Positions 1-8,085 of a stretch of DNA of 11,636 bases are shown here, piece after piece (position 1 is the first letter of the stretch; each line of letters starts with the position of its first letter). Source of the DNA: Pirellulaceae bacterium (GTDB taxonomy: Bacteria; Planctomycetota; Planctomycetia; Pirellulales; Pirellulaceae); the NCBI GenBank assembly GCA_022448645.1, contig JAKVBZ010000007.1, positions 53,684-65,319 on the forward strand, in the 5' to 3' direction. The translations under genes and the position numbers were made by a program. The notes beneath the pieces are model-generated. The model did not search any database, had not been told where the DNA came from, and saw nothing but the letters and a program-made list of their open reading frames with translations.

Positions 1-1
1 T

Positions 2-397
2 GGTGCGATGGAATTCCTCATGTCGGTTACCTCACGAAAGGCCGTTTGTTTCGTCGTTAGCGATTTTTTTGACGACAACTATTTATCCGCCATGCGCAAC
101 GCCAGCCGGAAACACGACGTGATTGCTGTCATGGTGACCGATCCTCGAGATTTCGAAGTTCCTGGCGTCGGACTGATTACGCTACGTGATCCAGAGACCG
201 GGCGAACGATGACTTGCGATACCTCATCAGCAGCCTTTCGAGACGAGTATCGCCAACTCGCCACACAGCGAGTTGAGTCGTTGAAATATGCTTTACGTGC
301 ATCCGACATTGATCTCATCCAAATCGATGCGTCTGGCTCGGTCGTCGATCCTCTCGTTCGTTTCTTTCGTATGAGAGAAAGGAGGATGAGACGATGA
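2..397 (+). CDS. DUF58 domain protein, C-terminal part (5' truncated by window edge)
   Basis: The reading frame is open to the left edge, so only the last ~131 residues are visible; the ATG at 8 is probably an internal Met. The visible part matches the end of DUF58 proteins, whose fold is VWA-like. It has a hydrophobic strand ending in VVSDFFDD, then KHDVIAVMVTDPRDFEVPGVGLITLRDPETG, shown here as KHDVIAVMVTDP followed by a strand and DPETG, then a dCDTSS-type stretch and a basic end. DUF58 proteins are cytoplasmic or membrane-associated partners encoded next to MoxR AAA+ ATPases and Bat membrane proteins, and this is the position seen here. The biochemical role of the family is not settled. 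The stop overlaps the next start (ATGA at 394-397), indicating translational coupling. The family call is firm; the exact function is not. Confidence 0.85.
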   Translation, partial: GAMEFLMSVTSRKAVCFVVSDFFDDNYLSAMRNASRKHDVIAVMVTDPRDFEVPGVGLITLRDPETGRTMTCDTSSAAFRDEYRQLATQRVESLKYALRASDIDLIQIDASGSVVDPLVRFFRMRERRMRR

Positions 398-1488
398 GGG
401 GAAATTCGCAGGTTAGTCGTTGCCAATCTCCGTCCATGGGGTTCACACTCGGTTATCTTGGTTGGCTGAGTATTTTATTCGCTTTCGTTGCGTTCCGATG
501 CGTAGGTGTCCACGCGGAAACCGTAGAGAAACAGTCGGAATTAGGGCCCGTCTCTGCGATGGTGCGAGTTGATCCGGCAGAGCCTCTGGTTGGAGACCCC
601 GTAACGCTGACACTAACGGTGATTGCGGAACAAGGTGTGGATGTGCTGATGCCGGAATTTGGCGAAGCGCTCGACCGTTTTGCAATTCTTGATTTCGTGC
701 CACGACAGCGAATTGACGATCAGCAGCGACAAGTCTTTAAGCAGGTCTATCGTTTGCAATCCCCTAGTTCGGGAGAACATGCCATCCCGCCCCTGCTGAT
801 CGAATTCGTTGATCAACGTACTGGCCAAAAAGCGGCACCTGCTGGACAGGACGCGTATGAATTGTTAACGGAACGTGTCGGATTCACCGTGCAATCTGTC
901 CTGCCGACTGATGCGACTGCCGATTTGCACCCACCATTGAACGAACTTCCCCTGCACCAAATTTCACCGAGTGATATGGGACTTGCCGTGGGGTTGGGGG
1001 GCTTGGCGATCCTGAGTGTGGCTGGTCTCACCGTAGGATATATGTGGTGGAAGCACAGAAAGCAGGTCCGCCGGGAGTCTGCGTACGAGATTGCCGCTCG
1101 TCGCTTACAACAGCTCCTCATCCGTCCGCTGGCTACCGAAGATGCCGTGGAGCTGTTTTTTGTGGAACTTTCCAGTATCGTTCGTCAGTATTTGGAAGAC
1201 CGCTTTGATATGCGAGCACCCGAGTTGACGACCGAAGAATTTCTTGTTTCCGTGAGCGACTCACCTGATCTAAGCGTGGCACACCAACGGTTGCTACGTG
1301 AATTCCTGCACTATGCGGACCTGGTAAAATTCGCACGTATGGTGCCCGGGGAGGAGGATATTCGTCAAGCTATCGAACGGGCACGGCAGTTCCTCGACGA
1401 AACACGCGACGATTCGCTTTTCTCGGAGACAGAAGGGGATACCGCACCGCAAGCTTCCCTGGCGACAATGACACGGAAGGGTGACTAA
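394..1488 (+). CDS. BatD-like/DUF4381-like membrane protein of the bat operon
   Basis: Predicted 364-residue membrane protein. An N-terminal hydrophobic stretch (about 22-40, ending in VHAE) looks like a signal peptide or anchor. Residues 52-170 form a BatD-type Ig-like domain: VRVDPAEPLVGDPVTLTLTV at 57-76, then a hydrophobic-acidic strand pattern ending in EHAIPPLLIEF. A clear membrane segment lies at about 196-218, followed by a basic stop-transfer (KHRKQVRR) and a helical cytoplasmic domain with the pattern FFVELSSIVRQYLEDRF and DLVKFARMVPGEEDI, typical of DUF4381/BatD C-termini. The start at 394 is supported by AAAGGAGG at 378-385 and the ATGA overlap with the DUF58 gene; Met15 is a less likely alternative. 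batA follows after 3 bp. It is shorter than the second, full BatD encoded downstream. It probably scaffolds the VWA proteins in the inner membrane; this role is inferred from context. Confidence 0.78.
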   Translation: MRGNSQVSRCQSPSMGFTLGYLGWLSILFAFVAFRCVGVHAETVEKQSELGPVSAMVRVDPAEPLVGDPVTLTLTVIAEQGVDVLMPEFGEALDRFAILDFVPRQRIDDQQRQVFKQVYRLQSPSSGEHAIPPLLIEFVDQRTGQKAAPAGQDAYELLTERVGFTVQSVLPTDATADLHPPLNELPLHQISPSDMGLAVGLGGLAILSVAGLTVGYMWWKHRKQVRRESAYEIAARRLQQLLIRPLATEDAVELFFVELSSIVRQYLEDRFDMRAPELTTEEFLVSVSDSPDLSVAHQRLLREFLHYADLVKFARMVPGEEDIRQAIERARQFLDETRDDSLFSETEGDTAPQASLATMTRKGD

Positions 1489-1491
1489 ACG

Positions 1492-2517
1492 ATGCACTTC
1501 GAATTCCGTGATCCGTGGTTTTTGCTGGCCATGTTTTTGGCGCCTGTGGCATTCGTATTGGCGCGTCGAGTTCGTTCGACGCTGCAGTTTTCGTCACTGG
1601 AAACGGCGGATCAGGCATCGGTCAGCTGGCGTACCAGGCTGTTACTGGTGCCTCCGCTGCTGAGTACCATGGCCGTTGTTTTACTGGCAATAGCACTCGC
1701 AGGACCGCGCACACCGGATGAAGAAACCAAAGTCCATCGGGAAGGCATTGCCGTCATGATGGTTATTGACCGGTCCGGTTCGATGGAAGCAAGGGATATG
1801 GTTCGCGGAGATAACTCGGTAAATCGTTTAGATACCGTCAAGTTGGTTTTTGAACAGTTTGTACTGGGTGATGGTGAATCAGGAAGAGGTCGACCGGACG
1901 ATATGATTGGCCTGATCAGTTTTGCTAGTTTTGCCGACAGCCTTTGTCCGCTGACATTGGATCACGGTAATCTGGTTGCCATGTCACAACAAATTGAGAT
2001 TGCCAGTGCAGCGAGCGGCGAAGATGGTACTGCGGTAGGTGAGGGTCTTGCACTAGCTGTCGAACGATTACGGCAACATCAGGCAAAATCCAAGGTGATC
2101 ATATTGTTGACCGATGGAGTGAACAACGCTGGCGAGATTGATCCGGATCAGGCTGCAGATTTAGCCCTCGAACACGGAATTCGAGTTTATTGTATTGGTG
2201 TAGGTACCAATGGTGTGGCTCCAATTCCAGTGACCGACCGCTTCAACCGAGTGCGGATGGCAGCCATGCGGGTAGAAATCGATGAAGAAAGTCTCCGTGA
2301 GATAGTGCACCAAACTGGCGGACAGTACTTTCGAGCCACCAATGCTCAGGCCCTCGAAGGAATCTACGCCGAGATCGATCAATTGGAACGTACGAAGATT
2401 AGTGAAGTTCGTTATTTGGAATATACCGAACATTATGGTGGGTTTGTGAGTGCAGCTTTGGGCCTGTTAGCGTTGGGAGCCATTACCAACAGTTCCGTCT
2501 TAAGACAGTTACCTTGA
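1492..2517 (+). CDS. batA: BatA-like VWA domain membrane protein
   Basis: Predicted 341-residue inner-membrane protein of the Bacteroides aerotolerance (Bat) type. Two hydrophobic segments (about 8-24 and 52-70) flank a basic loop (RRVR), then a VWA domain covers about 86-300, and a last membrane segment lies at 318-333. The metal-ion-dependent adhesion site is intact: D93-x-S95-x-S97 (DRSGS), T180 in EDGTAVG, and D208 in LLTDG. By the positive-inside rule the VWA domain faces the periplasm. The start follows the previous stop after 3 bp, with GGAAGG at 1475-1480 as SD. BatA proteins are thought to form a complex with BatB and the other Bat proteins in the cell envelope; a role in oxidative stress tolerance was first described in Bacteroides fragilis but is not general. 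Length and layout are normal for the family. Confidence 0.9.
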   Translation: MHFEFRDPWFLLAMFLAPVAFVLARRVRSTLQFSSLETADQASVSWRTRLLLVPPLLSTMAVVLLAIALAGPRTPDEETKVHREGIAVMMVIDRSGSMEARDMVRGDNSVNRLDTVKLVFEQFVLGDGESGRGRPDDMIGLISFASFADSLCPLTLDHGNLVAMSQQIEIASAASGEDGTAVGEGLALAVERLRQHQAKSKVIILLTDGVNNAGEIDPDQAADLALEHGIRVYCIGVGTNGVAPIPVTDRFNRVRMAAMRVEIDEESLREIVHQTGGQYFRATNAQALEGIYAEIDQLERTKISEVRYLEYTEHYGGFVSAALGLLALGAITNSSVLRQLP

Positions 2518-2594
2518 TCATACCTTTATCGGTCCGCCTTCGGCTGACCGGAACCGATCAGGGCAATCCATTACCCTGAACATCCTATTAACCA
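2518..2594 (+). other. Structured 77-bp intercistronic gap with two inverted repeats
   Basis: The first element, 2530-2550, folds as CGGTC-c-GCC-ttc-GGC-t-GACCG: 5 + 3 base pairs around one C/T mismatch and a three-base loop. The second, 2559-2578, is an imperfect palindrome CAGGG-c-AAT-cc-ATT-a-CCCTG. Neither is followed by a T-run, so they do not look like intrinsic terminators. They sit between batA and the batB-batC fusion, the largest gap among the tightly packed first genes. No SD is visible before the ATG at 2595. A role in mRNA processing, stability or translation of the fusion is possible but unproven. Confidence 0.4.
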
Positions 2595-5500
2595 ATGACC
2601 GACTTTCAGTTTGCCAATCCGGCATGGGGTTATGTTTTGTGGTTTGTGTTTGCGCTGGTGGTTGTATTGTTCTGGTTTGATCAACGCGGCTCAGTGGCCT
2701 TGAATCGATTCCTGTCTTTACCGATGCAAGAGCGGTTGGCATTGCGGACTCCCCGAGGGCGGCGTTGGTCAGCCGTCATCGTACTTGGCCTTGCTGCAGT
2801 TTGTTTTGTGCTGGCGCTGATGAGGCCTCAGTGGGGATTGTCGTTTCACCGCGCACCCCGCGTCGGATCACAGATCATGATTTGCCTGGACGTCAGCCGA
2901 TCGATGCTGGCCGAAGACACGGCCCCCAACCGATTAGAACGTGCCAAAGCTGAAATCCTAGATATGCTAGCCTACTTGGAACGTGATCAAGTGGGTTTGA
3001 TTGCCTTTGCAGGACAAGCCAGCGTACTCTGTCCGCTAACGCCAGATTTTGGTTTTTTTCGATTGATTTTGGACGATGCGGGTCCCCACAGTGTGGGCAT
3101 GGGAGGAACACGGCTGGCGACGCCTTTGCGGCAAGCTGTGGATGGTTTTCGAGGTGCTAATGAAGCTTCACGTGTCATCATGTTGATCACCGATGGAGAA
3201 GACCATGCACAACATGCGGACGAATTGCGTCAAGTCTCTGAAGACGCTTTGGAACGTGGTATCAAAGTTATCGCCATTGGTTTTGGCGATGAACAAGGAA
3301 GTAAAATTCAATTCACCGATCCGTTTACCGGTGGTCGAACGACATTGCGGGATGCTGACGGAAACGAGGTCATCACTCGGTTGGACGGAGAAACTTTGAG
3401 ACAACTGGCGATGACGACCGAAGGGGTTTACATCCCTGCTGGTACCGGATTGTTAGACTTAGAATCGATCTACAACGCCCACATCGCCACTCTTGTACGA
3501 GGTCAGTTAGACGATCGTGGTCGTGCCGTTCGCCGAGATGTTTTTCAATGGGCTATTCTGCCAGGACTGTGCTTGTTGTTGATCAGTATCGGATTGGCAC
3601 ACGGAGCCGCCGTTCCTCGGTCCCCCAGCCGATCGCATGTTACTTTCATCATCGTCATTCTCGTTGCGAGTTCGACCGCTTGCTGTCAGGCTGGAGCAGA
3701 GGATGACCCGATTGTCGGAACAGATGGGGCGACCACGACGGACGATGCCAAGGTCGACTTTGAGCAGGCAAGTGCCGCTGATACGGATGTTCCCGTGTTG
3801 CAGATTCCAGACCGCCCGCGGCAAGCTTATAATGAGGCATTGGCGCGTATGGATCATGATTGGGGAGCGGCCGATCAGTTGCTAACCGCCGCTCGCCGTC
3901 AGGCCGGTGATGACAGCGAAGTTCGCTATCGGGCAACCTACAACCTCGGTTGGTTAGAGATTCATCGCGCCGATCAGACTTTGCAAGACAAACCGGAAGA
4001 ATCGCTAAAGCATCTTGAAGCGGCAGCTGGTTGGTTTCGTGATGCCATTCGCCTCCAGCCTGAAAACGATCAGGCTCGACAGAACCTAGAAATCGTCTTG
4101 CGGCGGGCGCTACAGCTGGCGGATTCTCTAAAAAAACAGGACACCACCAAGTTATCGGAACGTCTGGACGCCCTGATTCAAGATCAACGCGAACTCTTGA
4201 AACGCCTTCGCGAGCTTGTCGAGCAGACCACGGACGAAGATCTGCATCAAATTCACGCCTTGCAAGCAGATTTTCGCACATTGGCCGTTCGGCAGCGTCA
4301 GACATTGTCTGACGCACATGCCGTCGCGGAACAGGCACGTAACGAGCGAGACGCCATTATGGAAAAGAAAGATGAGGAACGTACTACTCAAGAAAAAGTT
4401 CGTGCCGTCCAACTGGAAATCTTGCAACAGCACTTCTTTCAAGCGTTGCAACGAATGGGCCAGACACGAAGCCAATTGCGGCGAAAGTCCAGCTTACGTG
4501 CTTACCGGCGTGCCACCGCCTCCCAAGTGAGCTTAAAACGTGCTCGGGATCAATTGCGTGACCCGGTTCAAAGATTGAATCCGGTGATTGACGATACCGA
4601 GAGACTGGCGCGGGAAACGAAAATATACAGTAACAGCCTTCAAGGTGGAGCCGAACTGGCAGACCAGGGGGCTCTGTTACCAATCTGGTTAGATCGAGAG
4701 TATCTAGAACAGCAGCAGCTGCCAACGACCGAGCGTACCACAGAGTTGGCTGGACTATGGGAGGCGATTTTAGCGCAGCAACCACCGGAAACTCTTGGTC
4801 CAGTCGCACCTGGCACGACCACAGATCCGAATCAACAGCAAGTTTCTGAGGAAACCAAACGGTTGCTGGAGCAGTTACGGCTGGCACACCCATTGGTTCA
4901 ACAGGCAGGAGAAGCACTCCAATCGGCCGACGCAGCCATCCAGGAAGATGACCCGGCCACTGCCCTGGATGCCCAGGTGAAAGCCCTGACCGCGCTTACT
5001 GAAGCTCGAGAGTATTTTGTGAATCTGAAGCAGTTGATCGAATTGGCTTATACAGACCAACGCCGAATACAAGCATTCGTAGACCCGCCGCAGGTTGAAA
5101 ATGAAGAACCCGCGACCGCACTAGAACTACTGCCGCTGGCAAGCAAATTGCAAAAGAAAAATATTGACCGGAGCGATCGGATGGCGAAAATTTTGGCAGA
5201 GATGTTGAAAGAATTGCCAACTGCTATGGGGCCGCCGACTGCCGATCAGGCTCAACAACAACAAGGGACTGCCCAGGAACGCCAGCGTTTGCAAGTTGCC
5301 CAACAGGTTCTGGCATTGGTGCAAGACAACATGCGCCGCGCTGGGGATTTGTTGGGCACAACTGTCCAGCACATGGATAGCACAACCGATGAGAATCCTT
5401 CTGCTAACACGGGCGACGAGCTGTTGCCTGCTGTGAACAGCGCTGTTGACCAGATGCAGGAATTGAGGCGATTGTTTTTTTCCATCGTGGAACATCTTCA

Positions 5501-6125
5501 GGAAACGGCACAGCGACAAATCGAATTGAATGACGATACCGAAGTGGCTCGTACACAAAACGATCAGCCACACGATCAGCGTTTCGGACCGTTGGTGAGT
5601 CGCCAGACAGAGTTGGCAAAGATATCCGAAGAGCTCGGTTCGGCTTTGAGGGCTCAGGCCGACCAGGCATCGCAAGCACCGCTGGCCGATGATGCAAGTG
5701 ATCCGGCACATGCGAGTAGTTCACCAAGCCAATCCGAGGCAATGGCAGAAAAGTTGACACAGGCGAGTGAATTCGTGACTGTGGCGTCCAGTGAAATGAC
5801 CACGGCCGTATCGTATCTGGATGGTGACGAACCGGATACGGCTGCCAGTCGCGAACAACAAGATCAGGCGTTGGAAAAACTGGCCCAGGCAATCGCACTT
5901 TTGGTCCCACCTCAGCAACAACAATCACCACAGCAGCAGGATCAGCAGCAGGATCAACAACAGGATCAGCAACAGAACCAGCAACAGCAGGACGGGGACG
6001 ATGAACAGCAGCAGGGAAATCCGCGTCAGCTTCTGCAATCCGTACGAGATCGAGAAGCTCGTCGCCGACGCGAGAAATCCAAACGGCAGCAAATTCGAGC
6101 TGGCGCCGTCGAAAAGGATTGGTAG
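2595..6125 (+). CDS. batB: BatB-BatC fusion: VWA domain, TPR, long coiled coil and Gln-rich tail
   Basis: Predicted 1176-residue membrane protein. Residues 1-337 are a complete BatB: membrane segments at about 11-28 and 60-76, a VWA domain with intact metal site (D99-x-S101-x-S103, T172 in GGTRL, D200 in LITDGED), and a membrane segment at 319-337. A further hydrophobic segment at 349-363 looks like a retained BatC signal peptide. TPR-like helices follow (about 405-510, with YNLGWLEIH and AIRLQPENDQARQNLE). Then come roughly 600 residues of charged and Gln-rich helix, likely coiled coil, a QQQD repeat (1113-1133), and the BatC-type basic tail ending VEKDW. BatB and BatC are usually separate proteins of roughly 330 and 250 residues; the extra middle part is the oddity. 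The frame is uninterrupted. No SD precedes the ATG, but the N-terminus FANPAWGYVL is family-like. Probably a periplasm-facing scaffold in the Bat complex. Confidence 0.88.
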   Translation: MTDFQFANPAWGYVLWFVFALVVVLFWFDQRGSVALNRFLSLPMQERLALRTPRGRRWSAVIVLGLAAVCFVLALMRPQWGLSFHRAPRVGSQIMICLDVSRSMLAEDTAPNRLERAKAEILDMLAYLERDQVGLIAFAGQASVLCPLTPDFGFFRLILDDAGPHSVGMGGTRLATPLRQAVDGFRGANEASRVIMLITDGEDHAQHADELRQVSEDALERGIKVIAIGFGDEQGSKIQFTDPFTGGRTTLRDADGNEVITRLDGETLRQLAMTTEGVYIPAGTGLLDLESIYNAHIATLVRGQLDDRGRAVRRDVFQWAILPGLCLLLISIGLAHGAAVPRSPSRSHVTFIIVILVASSTACCQAGAEDDPIVGTDGATTTDDAKVDFEQASAADTDVPVLQIPDRPRQAYNEALARMDHDWGAADQLLTAARRQAGDDSEVRYRATYNLGWLEIHRADQTLQDKPEESLKHLEAAAGWFRDAIRLQPENDQARQNLEIVLRRALQLADSLKKQDTTKLSERLDALIQDQRELLKRLRELVEQTTDEDLHQIHALQADFRTLAVRQRQTLSDAHAVAEQARNERDAIMEKKDEERTTQEKVRAVQLEILQQHFFQALQRMGQTRSQLRRKSSLRAYRRATASQVSLKRARDQLRDPVQRLNPVIDDTERLARETKIYSNSLQGGAELADQGALLPIWLDREYLEQQQLPTTERTTELAGLWEAILAQQPPETLGPVAPGTTTDPNQQQVSEETKRLLEQLRLAHPLVQQAGEALQSADAAIQEDDPATALDAQVKALTALTEAREYFVNLKQLIELAYTDQRRIQAFVDPPQVENEEPATALELLPLASKLQKKNIDRSDRMAKILAEMLKELPTAMGPPTADQAQQQQGTAQERQRLQVAQQVLALVQDNMRRAGDLLGTTVQHMDSTTDENPSANTGDELLPAVNSAVDQMQELRRLFFSIVEHLQETAQRQIELNDDTEVARTQNDQPHDQRFGPLVSRQTELAKISEELGSALRAQADQASQAPLADDASDPAHASSSPSQSEAMAEKLTQASEFVTVASSEMTTAVSYLDGDEPDTAASREQQDQALEKLAQAIALLVPPQQQQSPQQQDQQQDQQQDQQQNQQQQDGDDEQQQGNPRQLLQSVRDREARRRREKSKRQQIRAGAVEKDW
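5931..5993 (+). repeat. 12-bp tandem repeat encoding QQQD units
   Basis: Four 12-bp units and a longer fifth one (15 bp) lie inside the batB-batC fusion, coding for QQQD three times, QQQN once, and QQQQD. The units differ mostly at synonymous CAG/CAA positions, so the peptide rather than the DNA appears conserved. The tract sits in a longer Gln-rich linker (residues 1107-1140) between the coiled coil and the basic VEKDW tail. Likely a flexible spacer; copy number may vary among strains. Confidence 0.8.
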
Positions 6126-6245
6126 ATTAAGAGGCACATACTGGGCCGATTAACCCTTCGATGGTCCTGGAATCAGAAGAAGAAACTGGAAGGATTCGTC
6201 GAGGAGACTAGGGCAACGAGACCTTACTATACTATTGTGGATGCC

Positions 6246-8081
6246 ATGTATTGGACGACTCGTCATAATCTGCTTGTGCTACTTGTCGTGGTCGGCACAG
6301 GCACCCTACTCGTTGGTGATGTTGAGGCAGCGCCCATCGCGCAGGTGCGGGTGAAGGGTGCCCATTTTGTTGGGATTCCTTCTGTGGTAAGCGTTTTGGT
6401 TAAAGGTCTCGAGGTCGAACCCGAACCGAATCTACGGCAGCCGGAAACTTCAGCAGGAGTGCAGGCGGTAGTAGCGGGAGTTTTCCCCAGAATCTCGCAG
6501 AATATTCAAATTATCAACGGACGTACGACTTCCCATCGCTCCGTGATCTATGAATTTCATTTGCAAGTTGTCGCGGATGAAGCGGGGCGGTATACCGTCG
6601 GACCTTTTTATGTCGAGCAAGGCTCTACCGAAGTCGCCCACCCAGCCGTCGAACTTGAGTTTGAGGAAATCACAGAAGACGAAGACGTTCGCATCGAGAT
6701 CGTGTTGCCGGAGCGAGCTGTCTTTCCTGGCGAACGTGTGCCGGTGGCGGTCCGCTGGTGGTATGGTGGAGAACGAGGTCCCATTCATGGTCTGTCGATC
6801 CGGTCACAATTGTTTGATCGTTTCGATTTCGTTGACAAGGAGCCACAGCGCAGAGACAGCTTGTTACCGATTCAGACCGCTGAGGGAATCATGCGGTTAA
6901 AGGCGGACGTCACGGAGGAAACGTGGCAAGAACGAGATTACGTGGTCTACACGGCTAAGCGCATGATGATCCCAGACAAGCCTGGAGAGTATGAGTTTGG
7001 GCCAGCCGTCGCCACGCGTGAAAAGATTACCAGTTGGGGGCGTGATTTCTTTGGCGAACGAGTTCCGAAGGAAACCGCGCCGACTAAATCCTTGGGACAA
7101 CCGATCCGTTTAATCGTACGGCCGTACCCTATGGAAGGCCGGCCTGACAGCTTTGCCGACGCTGTGGGAAATGGATTTTCGATCGAAGTGGCCGCCGATC
7201 GCACCGTAGTGCGGGTTGGTGACCCGATTGGCTTGCTGATACGCGTGCGTGGACAAGGAAATTTGGAGCACATTTCGCTTCCGCCATTGGACGTCGACGG
7301 TGGAATGTTGGCGGACCAGTTTCGTATTCCGACAGGGGATATTGCTGGTACCTTCGAAGACGGTGTCAAACAATTTCGAGTATCGGTCCGTGTGTTGGAT
7401 GCCAGCGTGCAGGAGATTCCTGCGGTTGCGTTTTCTTGGTTTGATACCGAGTCAGGAACCTACCAAACGACTCATTCTGCACCTATCGCCTTGCGCGTGG
7501 AGGAAGCCCAGTTAATTACGGCACACGACGTCGTTTCGTCAACGGATCCACAATCGTCTCCGACCGGATCTTCAGAGCCGCTCGTTTCCACGGATCCCGA
7601 CGAGAATCAGGAAACCACGAGCACGACGCCCGCTCGGTTATCGGCCTTTGATGTAGATCTTTCGATCGAGGTCGATACGCAGCGTTTGCTTTCCAGCCAA
7701 CAGATTCCTTTGTACGAGTCAGTTTCACAAGGCGTATGTTACTTGGGAGGGTTGGCATTGTTTACCTTTGCTGTTTGGGATCGTCAGCGTCGGCAAATCG
7801 ATCCAGGTGTGACTGAGCGGCGTAGATTGATGAAGGAGAATCACCGCCGCATTCGAGCTACCGCTGAGATGTCCTCTCGAGATGCAGCCAAACAAATTGC
7901 TGACGCGTTACGCGTGATTGGATCGGGTGCGACTGTCGAGCAACGATCAAAGATTGAACCTCTGATAGCGCAGTGCGAGGAAATCGTTTACGTTCCGCAA
8001 GGCGAAAATGGAGATCAGTTACCATCGGATCTGATGGCTGCCGCCGATCGAATTGCTAACGAAATCCTTCAGGAGACGTAG
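6246..8081 (+). CDS. batD: BatD family periplasmic/membrane protein
   Basis: Predicted 611-residue protein from the ATG at 6246; a GTG at 6237 would add three residues, and neither start has a clear SD. An N-terminal signal peptide (hydrophobic LLVLLVVVGTGTLLV, ending near VEAAP) leads into Ig-like domains. Family hallmarks are the strand set around SQNIQIINGRTT, with GRYTVGPFYVEQGS near residues 117-130 (counted from the GTG), and a second set, IGLLIRVRGQGNLEHISLPP (331-350), then FSWFDTESGTYQT. One membrane segment lies at about 498-513, followed by WDRQRRQ and a roughly 100-residue helical cytoplasmic tail. A Ser/Thr/Pro-rich linker (about 433-465) precedes it. BatD proteins are the large periplasmic partners of BatA/BatB. 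The gene follows the fusion after a 111-bp gap in which I see no gene or convincing signal, and batE follows after 4 bp. Confidence 0.87.
   Translation: MYWTTRHNLLVLLVVVGTGTLLVGDVEAAPIAQVRVKGAHFVGIPSVVSVLVKGLEVEPEPNLRQPETSAGVQAVVAGVFPRISQNIQIINGRTTSHRSVIYEFHLQVVADEAGRYTVGPFYVEQGSTEVAHPAVELEFEEITEDEDVRIEIVLPERAVFPGERVPVAVRWWYGGERGPIHGLSIRSQLFDRFDFVDKEPQRRDSLLPIQTAEGIMRLKADVTEETWQERDYVVYTAKRMMIPDKPGEYEFGPAVATREKITSWGRDFFGERVPKETAPTKSLGQPIRLIVRPYPMEGRPDSFADAVGNGFSIEVAADRTVVRVGDPIGLLIRVRGQGNLEHISLPPLDVDGGMLADQFRIPTGDIAGTFEDGVKQFRVSVRVLDASVQEIPAVAFSWFDTESGTYQTTHSAPIALRVEEAQLITAHDVVSSTDPQSSPTGSSEPLVSTDPDENQETTSTTPARLSAFDVDLSIEVDTQRLLSSQQIPLYESVSQGVCYLGGLALFTFAVWDRQRRQIDPGVTERRRLMKENHRRIRATAEMSSRDAAKQIADALRVIGSGATVEQRSKIEPLIAQCEEIVYVPQGENGDQLPSDLMAAADRIANEILQET
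8071..8076 (+). promoter_or_regulatory. Ribosome binding site that sets the batE start
   Basis: AGGAGA lies 9 nt before the ATG at 8086, inside the last codons of batD. It favours that ATG over the in-frame ATG at 8053, which lies inside batD and would put basic residues ahead of the signal peptide. Confidence 0.7.
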
Positions 8082-8085
8082 TTTG

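Noticed and set aside
3655..4338. 227-codon open frame on the - strand
   Set aside because: Lies wholly inside the batB-batC fusion and has no protein-like domain pattern; a shadow of the sense gene.
5127..5711. 194-codon open frame on the - strand
   Set aside because: Antisense to the coiled-coil part of the fusion; Leu/Ser/Cys-rich composition is the complement of Gln/Ala/Glu codons.
5931..5993. Tandem repeat as CRISPR-like or non-coding satellite
   Set aside because: In frame with a coding gene, with synonymous CAG/CAA variation and no spacers.
6228..6233. TATACT as a -10 element for batD
   Set aside because: Within a few bases of the start codons and without a -35 element at the right distance.
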